A stretch of 64,000 bases of DNA from Epiperipatus broadwayi (Eukaryota > Onychophora > Udeonychophora > Euonychophora > Peripatidae). Shown here piece by piece: positions 1 through 11,268 of the stretch (its first letter is position 1; the number at the start of each line of letters is the position of its first letter). The stretch is taken from the NCBI GenBank assembly GCA_028023455.1, contig JAQFVV010006199.1:1118001-1182000 (forward strand), read 5' to 3'. The notes under the pieces were generated by a model. That model ran no database searches, had not been told where the DNA came from, and saw nothing but the letters and a program-made list of their open reading frames with translations. Made by a program: the position numbers and the translations under genes.

Positions 1-3000
1 TTAGCAGAAAAAAGGTACCCCATCTCTGCTCTATACCCTGAAGCAAAAGTTGAACTTATCAAAGTTAGCAACTTATGAAATTAGGAATTTGTCTATTTTA
101 TTTATTGTGGCAAATATTCGATACAATTCAAATAAAATTGAAACTTTATCTTCAAGAAATTTTATAATAAAAATGAACAGATGCCTAATAGTCTGCATAG
201 GGCTTTGTATATGTTTCAGAATCATAATGTTAAGGTGATTAAAAAAAATTACTGTCTTTAACAGAAGATTCTTTAATTTGTCATGAGTTAACCAAACCCA
301 AAAAGCATTAATTGTTAATAGTAAGTATATTTTGGGAAAGGTGATTCATATTTTCTTTATTTCTATCACAATACTGGCAGATGGGATTAAGTGCAAAATT
401 AAAATATGTAATAGAGATTTTTTTTTTTTAAAAAAAAGACAATTTAAAATGCATTGTGTCACACATATATAATAATAAGTATTTTGTGCTAGCTTTGATC
501 CTAAATAGGTTAAACAGAAATTTTAAAAATAATTAAGATGGTGATTAGTATTTATTGATTTGGAAATTTCTGAAAAAAAAATTTAGGTTGGAGAAGTGAG
601 CAAGAGAGTAGATTGACTTGTTGTTTTAAAGATGATTGTTGTAATATAGAAACAAATGATCTGACTTTGATGAAAATAGCAAAGAGTGGAAAGGTATATA
701 AATTTAGAACTTTGGATAAGTTATCTCAGATATTTCTCTTAGTCATTTGATTTATTTTATTCCTAGATATGTTTAAGAAATTTAATCAAAGACTGTAATA
801 TGGTAGAAATGGTTCTAATTCTGATTAATTTTTAGATTCAGTAAAATAAAGAGGATTTTATTTTATTTTAATGTATGTCACTCATTTAAAGCCTTGATTA
901 CATTCATTGAAATTCCTAAAAATGTTAGAGAGCTTATTTGAAAATATGAGGGATCATTTTTCAATTGAACCAGTTTTAAATTGGAAGCACATTGGAGAAA
1001 ATAATATTATTCACAAAAAAATCATTTATCCTTAAGAGTGCCACTTATATAATATATGTTATATTTTTGCTACCTATAATTTTTTGATGAAAAAATTAAT
1101 GCAAATTTCAAATAACAGTATTGCTTTTATGATGCAATTTTCACAAAATTTTTCTTCAAGAAAAAAAAAAATATGGCAGATAATCTTAAACAATTTTTAA
1201 TAGAATATTTTTGTAAATAAATAATTTTTAGCAGCTCCAAGTTTAGGAGTATTATGATAAAGCTTTTCTGGCATTGACAGATAATTTAAATTGACAATAT
1301 CAAATGCTGCTTAGATTATAAACCTCAGTTGTATTCAAATAAATATTTTATTGCAGTAGGATGTGAGAGCTTTCTATTAAGGAATTAATGATAGATCATA
1401 GTGGATATTTTTGAGAAATATTCTTGCTGCTAAGATTGTCAAAAAAAATTATATCTTAATTATTTGGGAATTATTTTAGTAATACCCAGTTAATGCCATC
1501 TATGCAAAATTGATTATTAGTAAAATGTAATAAAGGTTCAGATAAACAATCTCTGCTTTATCTACAATAGGTGAAATGGCACCACTTTCTAGAATCTATT
1601 TTATTGAATATATTTAAAAATAATTAGATGGAGCAACACACCAAAAATATTATACTGAGACTAATAATTTTTATGTAAACTATATTTAGCTTTGAGATGC
1701 AATAAAATAGCATCAATCAATAGACTAGAGTCTCCTTTCTCTTCATGGATTGTAAAAATGTGGACTTCTATTTTTGATGAAGTTAATTATTAGCATTGTT
1801 AATTGAAAAATATAAAAATAAGTTTTAAACTTGTGTGACAACTGTTGGCAGGCAAAGCAAGTTCTTAGCTACTAGAATTTAATATTTACTTAATATTTGT
1901 CCAATTAAGAAAAGTTGATACTTTGACTCCAATATGAGCAGTGTTTACTATATCAATAAAGAGGCAGAGATTCCAGAATATTTTTTATGCAGTGTTATTA
2001 ATAGTAGTTAAAGAATTTATTTGTATGCCCATGACTTAATTTAAATTCAGGGTAGGTAAAACTTTGAAATTTTTTCAGATTTTAATTAAGCTTAGAATTT
2101 TTGGGAATAGCATGCCCATAGCCAACTTGCCATTGAATTATTGCCTACCAAATGGTTATCTAATTATTTTTTCTAGAGGATAGAATAAGATAAAATTCTC
2201 ACCATTTGATATTTGAAAGCTTATTAAATAAGGTCTTTTCCATCATTGCTTTTTAGCAGAAGAGTGCTGGAGAGAACTTAATACTGAATGGGATATTTAA
2301 TGTCTGATTTGCTCTTAATATACGTAAAAGGAAATACTTGATTAGTATGATTAGAATTACAATAAATATTTAGGGATTTTTGTCAATTTTTGCATGCTGA
2401 TTGTTTGATCTAAACTTCTTCAAAAGAAGAATTTTTAGATAAGTATTAATTTAAAAACAAACAATAAAATAAAATAACTAGATTAGCAGTAAAATTTTCT
2501 ATATTGTTGTTTTTTAAAAAGAACTGCTAATTTTCTTAATGGCATATAGTGTATATATTATTCAGTTTCTTAAAATGAGTTTGTTACCTTTAATGATTCT
2601 AATGCTGTACTATTAAAATAGGTAATACAGTTGTTTACTTTTTGATTTTTGAATTACAGAAAAATGACTATCAAATGCACTCTTTTCAGCTTATTGTTTA
2701 TGGTCTTGAGTTCTACTTCTAGTCTTTGTTGATTCATTTCACTGCTATGGAGTTGAGAGTTACTCATTTTTGAATAATTAGTTGTAATTATAATTAGTTA
2801 TAATTCAGCATGAAAATTTCAGTTGGCTCATTATCACATAAACAGTTCTATGTCATATAACCCATCTTTCTTTCATTTGTTTTATTTGGAAATTGAATCA
2901 GGAACTCACACTGATGTTTAGACCATTCTTTTATTGTGTCAAGTGCTCATCATACAGTTGATTAAATATTAATTTTTGATATCATTGAGATATCTGAAAC

Positions 3001-4559
3001 AAGTTTTGCATTACAATATTATTTAGGAGAGATCTTTAATATCAATAACAAAAAAAATCTCATTTTTCATCATTTCAAGTCCCAGTATGTCACTATAAAA
3101 TCTTTTTAAATCTTACAAACTAGTGACTTACATTTTATACATAAAAATAAATGCCCCATTACATTTTTATATATAGTTTAAAATATTAATATTTCATCTG
3201 TTTTATTAAATATCAGAATGAAAATGCTGTTAAATAAAAATTTTATGAGTAATTTGCTTTATGTTTATAAAAATTTAGGATAAAATAGCAGGTGTGCCAG
3301 TATCTCAAATGAAAATATTTTTCGAAAGTGAGACACTGGAATGAGGAAGCTACAATTTGAAATATTAATACATTTAGATGTAACTTAATCAAATTAAAAG
3401 GGGGTGGCATGTAGATAGAACCAGCTTTTATACAAGAACTCTCTTATCATTTTGTTATTAATGCAATTTAATATAATGATATATAGTTATGAAAAAGTCA
3501 TGATCTTCTCACTCTCTTGCATTTATATGAATATGACTATTATTAATCCATTATTAGATAATCCATAATCTCCTGTAATCTGTTATAAAATTACAACTGT
3601 CATCATGCCCAACTAATATAATTTTCAGAATATCTTGAGTTTGCATAATGCAAGGATATAATGCAATGATACATTATTACTGTATTTATCATGAAATAAT
3701 TTAAAATATTAAGAAAGTCATATTTTTTCTGGGGAACATAGTATAATTGTTAATAAAATTAAAATTTAAAATATATTTCAAATTTATTTAATATTTTAAA
3801 GTCATTTCTGGACTTCTTTGGGGTGGTGCTATCTGTCAAATTTTATTGGTCACAAAATTACTTTTGATAGCATTTGGACAATCGGTATCATAGTTTTATG
3901 TTGTACAGGTTCAATAGAATAATGAATTTATATTTAGTTCCTAGATGTCAGGCATTATCAACAAGTAATAAAATTTTATAGTGCAAAGATCAAGTTGCAC
4001 ATAGTGGCAGTGATTGTTAATATTTTATTTGTAAACCAGAAATATTATTTCTAAAAATAGTTGGTTGTTTCACAGTTTTTTTTTTCTAACATTAATTTTG
4101 TTTAAAATATATTTCATTTTTACAATTATATCACTTTTTAAAAGGATTTAAACTTAAGTTATGGTCAACAAAAAAAATTGTGTTATTCTAACTAATATAA
4201 AAAGTAAGCTTTTTTTTTTACAAAAAAAAATAATTACTTTTAATATTTTTATTATTTTAATTGTGCCTAAAATTAATTTTCATAATAATTGTGCTAAAAA
4301 AATCATTTTATTTTACTATAGATTATATTCACGCTAAAGCTATTTAAATGAATAATTAAGTTTTGCAATAATATCTTCAAGTTAATTATTTATTTATTGC
4401 ATAGGATTAGAAACATATTTAATAAACACTTTGCTAACAAATAAAATTAATTAAATATTAGATCCATGAAAAATATTTATTAAAATAACTTTCATTAAAT
4501 TATAATTTAGAATTTATAATATTTATCAATAATATATAGAAACATCATCATCATTTTCA
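1..4559. other. AT-rich stretch without recognisable gene
   Basis: I see no open frame with protein-like composition, no splice-framed exon and no recognisable transposon protein on either strand. The stretch holds long A and T runs, for example T-run/A-run palindromes near 420-438 and 4,209-4,231, and almost no CpG. Short open frames here are low-complexity and rich in Ile, Phe, Lys and Asn, as expected by chance at this composition. Confidence 0.6.
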
Positions 4560-4599
4560 ATTACTATTAATCCACTTCAGAGTAAAGTCTCATGTTTCA

Positions 4600-5700
4600 T
4601 CCAGTTATGCCTGATCTATAACTTCTTTTCTTAACATAATATTAGTAAACTTTTTTATTTTATTAATTAATCTCATATATGATCTATTTTTTTTGTCTTT
4701 TTAAAATCCTATTGGGGATTATCATCTTTTTTTGAAAAATATTCTATCCAGCTCTGTTTCAGTTTTTAATTCTTTCAGTGATGCCAATGATATCTGTCTG
4801 TTCCCTCACTCAGTATTTCACTTTTCATTTATCTTGTTATTCCCAACAGCCATCTCTCCATACTTTATTGAGTAGTCTGAAATTTCATGTTAACTGTGCA
4901 GGTCTTATACTGATATGTAAGAATTAATAAAACATTGATTAAAAACTTTTCTTTTCAAGCACATAGATATATTTTGTATTAATATTATCTATCTAAAGCA
5001 TTATGTCCAAGTTTAATTCTATGATTAATTTCATTCATTATGTTTCCATCTGTATTAATAATCTTAGCATGGTATTTGTAATTTTTATCCTTTACTAATT
5101 CATGATTATCAATCTTTTTTTTTTTTGTGACAATCCATTGAATCAGGGTTTTTTTTTTACATTTATCTTTAATCCTACTTCCTTGTTTTTATATGATAAT
5201 TTTTGCAACATTTCTTGAAGTTCTGAAGCATTATTTTCAAAAATAACCTCATTATCTGAAAAATCCAAATGATTTAAATCAAGTACTTCTTATAAAATTG
5301 CTAAAAAAAGGTTTGGATTATGGAATAATTCTGTCATATATTCTTATTAATGTTAATCTTCTTAATATCACCATGTAATTTAATCATTTCTGTTGCATTT
5401 AGATAAATATTCTTCAGAATATAATAATATCCTAAATCTAGTGTAGATGGTCCAGAATTTTAATCAAAATGCTTTTGGAATCAAATGTCTTTTTATAACA
5501 GCAATTCACATTCATTAGTTTTTTTCTATAATTTCTTTCAATATTTGAAGTTATTGTTTTAAAACAATTTTAAATCCAGTTTGTTCTTTTCATTGGTTTA
5601 AATCCAAAATTTATTATTGGTGAAATGTAATTATCTTGGTAAAAATTTTATACACAACTAATAGAAGACTGATAGGTTTATAATATCTAGTATCTTCTAT
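4600..5700 (-). pseudogene. Reverse transcriptase remnant of the 4.6-6.9 kb LINE
   Basis: This part would have copied the element's RNA at the target site. Reading the minus strand: YYKPISLLLVVYKIF at about 5,688-5,641 matches the NYRPISLL block. A palm-helix block ILKNIYLNATEMIKLHGDI lies at about 5,421-5,368. The segment that should carry the catalytic F/YADD motif, just before ASELQEMLQKL (5,242-5,200), reads FSDN, so one catalytic aspartate is lost. KVGLKINVKK follows near 5,190-5,158, then NEINHRIKLG near 5,020 and LCLKRKVFNQC near 4,960-4,927. RQISLASLKELK at about 4,803-4,761 is the familiar tail region. Several frameshifts and stops interrupt it. Confidence 0.75.
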
Positions 5701-6299
5701 ATTATTTAGAACTTCAGTATATAGTTATGCCAACAATTTCTCTATTTTTTCATCTGTTTGTTTTAAGATATCAATAATAATTTTATTATTTTCTTCATAA
5801 ATTTGATTGCATTTCTCATTTCTTTATTTAAAATGATTGGCAATTTTGTATTTATAGGAGTTACTTTGGTTTCTTCTTTTTTTTTCTACATAATTCTTTA
5901 TAAAACTTTTTATACTTTTCATGATGGAAGTATTTAACAATAGTTTCATCGTTTTTATTGCAGAAACAGCTTTCTTTCCAGTACTAAGATGCTATATTAT
6001 ACTTTTGAGACTTTTATTTGTTTCTGTAAGTTTTTTACTAATTCAAAGTTGTATTTGACTTTTTTTTGGTACCATTTTACAAAAATCTAGATACTTATTT
6101 TTTTTTAATGGAATGTTTTTAAATAGTTTTATTTTTTTTCTCTTTTTACATTTATTGTCTTGACTCATTTGAAAATTTATTGGCAAATTGCTACTTTTTT
6201 TGTATCAGCTTTTTCTAAATTGAGCTGTGAATTATCTTCCAAGTCTGTTAATATTTAAAATTATTTGCAAGTTCTGATTTATATTTATTGGAGTGTGTT

Positions 6300-6900
6300 G
6301 AATGTTAGGACTATTATCTGTTAATCCTATTTTACTTAACAATTTTTATCATTCTAAATTTTGCATCTTATAAATTTGTATATTGAATCTATTAAGAACA
6401 TTACAATCTTCAAATACATAATTTTTGTTAGATTAAAATATGATATTATTCTACTTTACCTTTATTATGCTTCCATGTCCATTTCCAATTACTATTTTTT
6501 TCAAAAAAGGAATATCGCAATTTAAAGTTTGTTTTTTCCCCAACAAATTCTATAAATTTGTCATCATAACTGAACTTACAGGACATTCATATTTCGGTTA
6601 TTTTGCAGTTCTAGCATTAAAGCTTTCCATGACAGTTCTCAAATATTGTTTGATTATAGAAATTCTTTAATTTTTTTTATCTCATTGAGAACATGTTGAG
6701 ACATAAATATGAATTATCATTATTTGGTACCTTCCATTAACATTGAATAACTAATGTTCTGTCTGCTATTAATTTCCACAATATTGTTTTTTTCATTTTA
6801 TAAATTCCACTTTCCTCTTATGTATCAAATATCTGTTTTATAGGTACGCCCATATATTGCAGTTATTTATTTTGCAAGAGACATATTGTTAGAAAACACT
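6300..6900 (-). pseudogene. Endonuclease (EEP fold) remnant of the same LINE
   Basis: The minus strand encodes pieces of an exonuclease-endonuclease-phosphatase domain, which nicks the target DNA in RTE-type LINEs. The clearest are DKFIEFVGEKTNFKLRYSFF (about 6,570-6,505), the WTW block WKWTWKHNKGK (about 6,490-6,460) and FEDCNVLNRFN (6,414-6,381). In intact relatives FEDCNVLNRFN is followed by the catalytic GSDHR motif, but here that motif is destroyed. Frameshifts separate the pieces. The N-terminal catalytic residues could not be placed with confidence. Confidence 0.65.
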
Positions 6901-7149
6901 TGTAACAATATTCTTCAGTAATGTTTATTAATATTTTTTTAATTATTGTAACATTGTGGGTACTAGCCATGCCAATATTACAAGCTTTGAGTTTAAATTT
7001 AAATTTAATTAATAGGGAAATAATATTTAATTTTCTATATATATTTTTTATAATAATAATGGATATTTGTTTTAATCAAATGTTTTACATTTCTTTCCAA
7101 ATGATAATGGGAAAATTGTAAACAATTTTTAATAATAATATAAATATTT

Positions 7150-8337
7150 TAATATTTATATTTCTTGTTATGATACCATGTGTGTGTTTTGACTTTCTGC
7201 TTTCCATATTGGATAGCATTTATATATGGATTATCTCCTCTGTATATCGATCTAGTTAGAGATTTAAATCCTTTTTCCTTTTCAGAATATGCAGGTTTGC
7301 TGCAGTCTAATGCATTTAACAATTCAGCCACTTGATCTATTGCATGCCTGTAAGTGCCAATCAACATCCTTTCAATATGGTTTGGGAAGCTATGTCTTAG
7401 TATTCTTATTCTTTGTAATTTTGAGAGGATCTGCAGCAGTGAATGCTCTCAATTTTGCTATTTGCTTTCTATAAAATGGAGTATAGGGCTTACCAGGAGG
7501 ATATTTCTCTTTGGATACTTTATGTTTAATTCCTTCCTGGTAATCCTCACTCCATGATTGCCTGCTCGAACTCGATAATGACTATTGGTGAATAGAAATC
7601 CCACTACACCTGGAATGCATCTTGAAGGTGGCTACAAGCTGTCACCATCTTTGCCTCTTCAGTTATGGCATTAATGCTGAAATATCTTTCCAGACTTGAT
7701 GAAATTCGATAGGTGCCTGACCAGAATTTCCTGAAAAAGTTCTTTATTTTAAGAAACTGGTTTTAAATTCTTGGCATTTGGTTTGCATATTGACTCTCTA
7801 TCTTTACTTTCTCTATCTTTGTATTTTTTTAATGTATACTTGGTGGTTTTGCTTTTGGTTTGACTATATCTTGTCTATGATCGATTCTATCATCATCTCT
7901 GACCTGCAGGAATTTAATTTGATTAGCCAGGTCCCCTACATGCTCTCCTATCAATTTTGGGCATCTCTGACTTGGCTCCTGCACTTGGCTAATTTTATTA
8001 TTCATTACTTCTTGTATTTCTTTATTTCATATCTTATTTCAGAACTTCTGATTTAATTCTCACTATTTGGTCAGTAATTCGATTCATTATTTGGTTGATT
8101 TTTTTTATTTTGTTAACTTTTTGTTCATCTCTTCTTTTACTATCTTTTTTAAAAATTTCTAATAATTGGGATAACATGGAAGTCTCTTCTACTTTCTGAG
8201 TTCCAAGCTTAGTTGGATCATCTTTAGGGTCACTTTTATTTTGGCTTTTTTTTTCACTAGGAAGGTTTTTCTCGGATTCATCATTTTTCTCCTTGCTCTG
8301 GTTATCATCTATATTTATTCACTTGCACTTTATTTCT
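7150..8337 (-). pseudogene. Gag-like remnant of an LTR retrotransposon
   Basis: The minus strand reads downstream from a primer-binding site and LTR. It gives a Lys/Ser/Asp-rich leader (KNLPSEKKSQNKSDPKDD, about 8,270-8,215), a stretch with several stops, then a capsid-like block starting FSGNSGQAPIEFHQVW at about 7,742-7,690. This resembles the 'FSG..G..PIEF' start of Ty3-type gag. The last part is open from about 7,367 to 7,149, including RHAIDQVAELLNALDCSKPA and GFKSLTRSIYRGDNPYINA. No zinc knuckle, protease or pol follows; the element stops near 7,150 where RTE LINE sequence and AT-rich DNA begin. Identification as gag rests on position and the capsid-like start, so it is good but not certain. 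Confidence 0.6.
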
Positions 8338-8351
8338 TTTGTTGGGTGCCA
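8338..8351 (-). other. tRNA primer-binding site of the LTR element
   Basis: On the minus strand TGGCACCCAACAAA lies two bases inside the LTR end (…GGTTACA AA). The TGGCRCCCAAC start is a typical Ty3-type primer site that pairs with the CCA end of a tRNA. It fixes the orientation: the LTR at 8,354-8,642 is the 5' LTR of a minus-strand element and gag follows at lower coordinates. Confidence 0.7.
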
Positions 8352-8353
8352 AA

Positions 8354-8642
8354 TGTAACCAGACTGATGTTTCCACTCTTTCTGGTGGTTAATTTATTTC
8401 CTAGTGAGCATATTGTAGGAAGGAAAGAATGATTTGTGTTACTCAATGCTGATGTTGCTCCCTACAATAATATTTCCTGCTCATTATATGATGTAATATT
8501 AAAGAGACTGAAAACATCTTAGATATTTGTTTGTTTTCCTAAATGGCACCACTAGAGTTTCAGCTCACTACAACCTGACTTACCTGGGTTAAATGATGCC
8601 AGACATAGCTAAGAAAACATGAGATTTCCATAAACAAGTGCA
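8354..8642 (-). mobile_element. 5' LTR, copy A (about 290 bp)
   Basis: This aligns along its whole length with 24,009-24,308. Shared blocks include CCTACAATAATATTTCCTGC, AATGGCACCACTAGAGTT and CACTACAACCTGACTTACCT. Read on the minus strand it runs TGCAC...GGTTACA, so it has TG...CA ends, and a primer-binding site follows immediately. The outer end is set where the two copies stop matching (AACAAGTGCA) and could lie about 15 bp further out. No matching target duplication was found. Confidence 0.75.
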
Positions 8643-9094
8643 TGAAACTGACAGCATGTGTTAGTTTTGTGTTATTTATTTACCTAACAGTATTTTGAAA
8701 ACATTCCTTCTATTAGTTCATTGTTCAGGTCCATAGATCAGTTAGTCTACTCATTGGTAATTCTTCTCATGCTTGGTCTCATTGTTGATGATCATGCAGT
8801 GTCCATCATTTTTTATTCCATTGTCCTGTCCTGCCAACATTTACATAGTAGGGATTTATTTAGATATTTGTGTGTACATCATGGATACCTCCCCTATCAT
8901 TTCTCAAGTTTAATTTCTCCTTTTGTGAGTCTAGATTCTCTTCATATGCGCATATATCTAATTTTGTAGACATGTATATTAATCCCCATTGCAAAATACT
9001 CTTACGTAAATTTGGTGTAAACATTCTGAAGCCAATAATTCAATTTGAATATCACATGATCACATTTCCTATACTAGCACATTAATTGTATGGA

Positions 9095-9610
9095 GAGTTT
9101 TGCTCAATTTGAATATATTCACATATTTAATTACTACATACCGATGCAGATTTATTTAATGTATATAGACACATATTTGATACCAGTATATGGCCACAAA
9201 ATTAAGTCATTCGTGTATATAAAAGCATATTTAATTCATATTTATAAGCACATACTTAACTCAGTTTATATATATATATATTCAATTCCTGTATATAAAT
9301 GTGGATTTATGTCATTCACATATATAGAATCATATTCAATTCATATATATATGCAACATAATTGATTCAGGTATATGGACACATATTCAATACCTGTGTA
9401 AAAATGCGGATTTAAGTCATTAACATATATAAAAGCATATTCAATTCATATATATATAGATGCAGATTTAAGTCATGTATATAAACACATATTTGGCTCA
9501 GATATATAGATGCATATTTAAGTCATTCATGTATATAGAGATATATTATATAGATGCAGACGCAGATTTAAGTCAAGAATATAAACACATGTTTAACTCA
9601 AATGTTATCT
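9095..9610. repeat. Degenerate minisatellite, roughly 25-30 bp unit
   Basis: About eighteen imperfect units follow a pattern like GTATATAGACACATATTTAATTCA, alternating TATATA, GCACATATT or GCAGATTTA, and ATTCA or AGTCATT. Two subtypes are mixed: one with 'GCATATTCAATTCA' and one with 'GCAGATTTAAGTCAT'. The array makes a long open plus-strand frame (9,090-9,365) rich in Tyr, Ile and His, which is a by-product of the repeat and not a gene. Confidence 0.8.
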
Positions 9611-9940
9611 AGAGTTTTCTTACCTTTAAATTTATATGTTGGTGATTCACTGCTGGTAAATGTTTACATTGACGTCTAGAGGTTCATCTTAGAGCTAAAC
9701 AGTATATCTATTTTTGGTGTTCACTTAGATATTATTTTTCAACTTCTACATGGTATGAGAAGAGAGGGTCAGCTATTCTTCTAGATGAACATTCTAGTGT
9801 TTTCCATGTCAATAGACTGCTTCTTCATCTTGCAGCTTTACAGTAACTCCGGGTTTTTTATGCAATAGATGGTCACGGCAGCTCCAAGCTTATTTGGTCC
9901 AATTTTTTTAAACTGTGATTAGCTGTGTAGCAATAACAGA

Positions 9941-10034
9941 GATCAACTCACTAATAATCATCCCACAAATTACCTGATTCCTTTATTGATCAACTCATTA
10001 ACAGTCATCTCACAAATTACCTAATTCCTTTATT
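9941..10034. repeat. 47-bp tandem duplication, possibly inside an old LTR
   Basis: Two adjacent 47-bp units, GATCAACTCACTAATAATCA... and GATCAACTCATTAACAGTCA..., match at about 42 of 47 positions. Upstream is TGTAGCAATAACAGA and downstream TTTATACCCTCCTGCTTCC, an arrangement like the transcription-start half of a Ty3-type LTR. No second copy exists in the window, so the LTR reading is a guess. Confidence 0.6.
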
Positions 10035-10364
10035 TATACCCTCCTGCTTCCCACAGTTTTTTTTTCAATATCTTTTTCTATCTAATCCACACTGATCAAC
10101 ATGTTTTTCAAACACATGTTGACTTTTTTGCTTAAGGTTCAATGAACTAATTATAGTATTTTTATACTGTAATTCATAAACATTCAGCTCTAACAAAAAA
10201 AATTATTATATTGGTAACATTTGAAAATGCAGATTCTTAATTAAATGTGTGATTTAGTTTTTAATTGTACATTTTACATATTGATTTTTCTCTTATTATT
10301 TTTTTTTTGCCTTTTCAGAAAACTTAAAATTTACCCATTTTATTTTTATAACTATATCAGCTTT

Positions 10365-10456
10365 TTAATCAAACCATTTTAAAATAGAATGGGGGGGGGG
10401 ACTTCAGGATATACGAAATAACATGTCTGTTTCAATATATATATATATAGGTGGGT
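10365..10456 (+). repeat. Short dispersed repeat ending in (AT)n, copy 1
   Basis: This copy holds a run of ten G (10,391-10,400), then ACTTCAGGATATACG, then CTGTTTCAATATATATATAT. The same order (G-run, about 25 variable bases, CTGTTTCAATATATATATAT) occurs at 26,545-26,617. It is either a small non-autonomous element or a conserved terminus attached to a microsatellite. Confidence 0.5.
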
Positions 10457-11268
10457 GTATTTGCTTCTGTGTGAATCTTTTTAGTTTTAGCAGCATGCTA
10501 ATGTTCCTATTGAATGTCTTCAAAAATATACCACATTGTAGAGAACATTCAAGGATGTTGTAGAAGTGCTTGAAAATTAGAAAATTTGAAACAAGCAGGG
10601 AAAAGTATTGCCGTCTCTACTTATTTAGAAAAAGTTTAAACCAAAATGCGATTTAATCTTTTTGATCCATGATTTTTTAATCAGTCTTAGTTATATTAAA
10701 ATATTATCTCTGTAAAAATTTAGTGTATATATATATTGTGCCCTTTTCTATAGGTCAATGATGGTTATAAATGGTCAATTACTAAAAAATTTTAAAATTA
10801 ATATTATATAGTATTTAGTATTATAAACTATAGTTAAACAGTAAAAGATTAATGTAATATATTTAATAATAAGTATTGTGATGGTGAGGATTGTATCTAG
10901 TTTTATATTTTTCTAAATTATTTTTCAAAATTTTATATAATCATTTTAAATAATATAAGTAGAAAATTTATTAAGACAGATAAAACTAGACTAAACACCG
11001 GAAATGTCTACGTGACTGTCTGGAATATTTTATGTATAAGCACCAGTTTAAATTAATACAAATAATTAAAATATTTAAATGGTATATTATAGAACTGGAT
11101 GGAATTGTCACACATCATAATAAAAAATAAGTATTATACATCTTTATTAATTATTGTTTCAAAATTATTTTAAAAGTAATTAAATTGTAATAGATAATAA
11201 TTGATTTAAATAATAATAGGTTAATATTTAAGTCTATTACATCACGATTTTAAAACTTTAGAAATTGT
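10457..11268. other. AT-rich stretch, nothing recognised
   Basis: I found no gene, repeat pair or structured RNA. Only short AT tracts are present, for example ATATATATAT near 10,727. Confidence 0.5.

Larger units (their letters stand above)
4590..6900 (-). mobile_element. Decayed RTE-type LINE (non-LTR retrotransposon), minus strand
   Basis: On the minus strand, scattered frames spell an apurinic-type endonuclease followed by a reverse transcriptase in the order found in RTE-like LINEs. Recognisable blocks, from high to low coordinates, are WKWTWKHNKGK and FEDCNVLNRFN (endonuclease), YYKPISLL (early RT), ILKNIYLNATEMIKLH, ASELQEMLQKL, DGNIMNEINHRIKLG and LCLKRKVFNQCF (thumb and C-terminal region). 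Frames change many times and stops are frequent, so it is dead. The 5' edge is unclear. Gag sequence of an unrelated LTR element begins only 250 bp beyond it, on the same strand. Placement in the RTE clade rests on remembered family sequence, not on a search. Confidence 0.8.

Noticed and set aside
9090-9365. 91-codon plus-strand frame
   Set aside because: Entirely inside the minisatellite; repetitive Tyr/Ile/His peptide.
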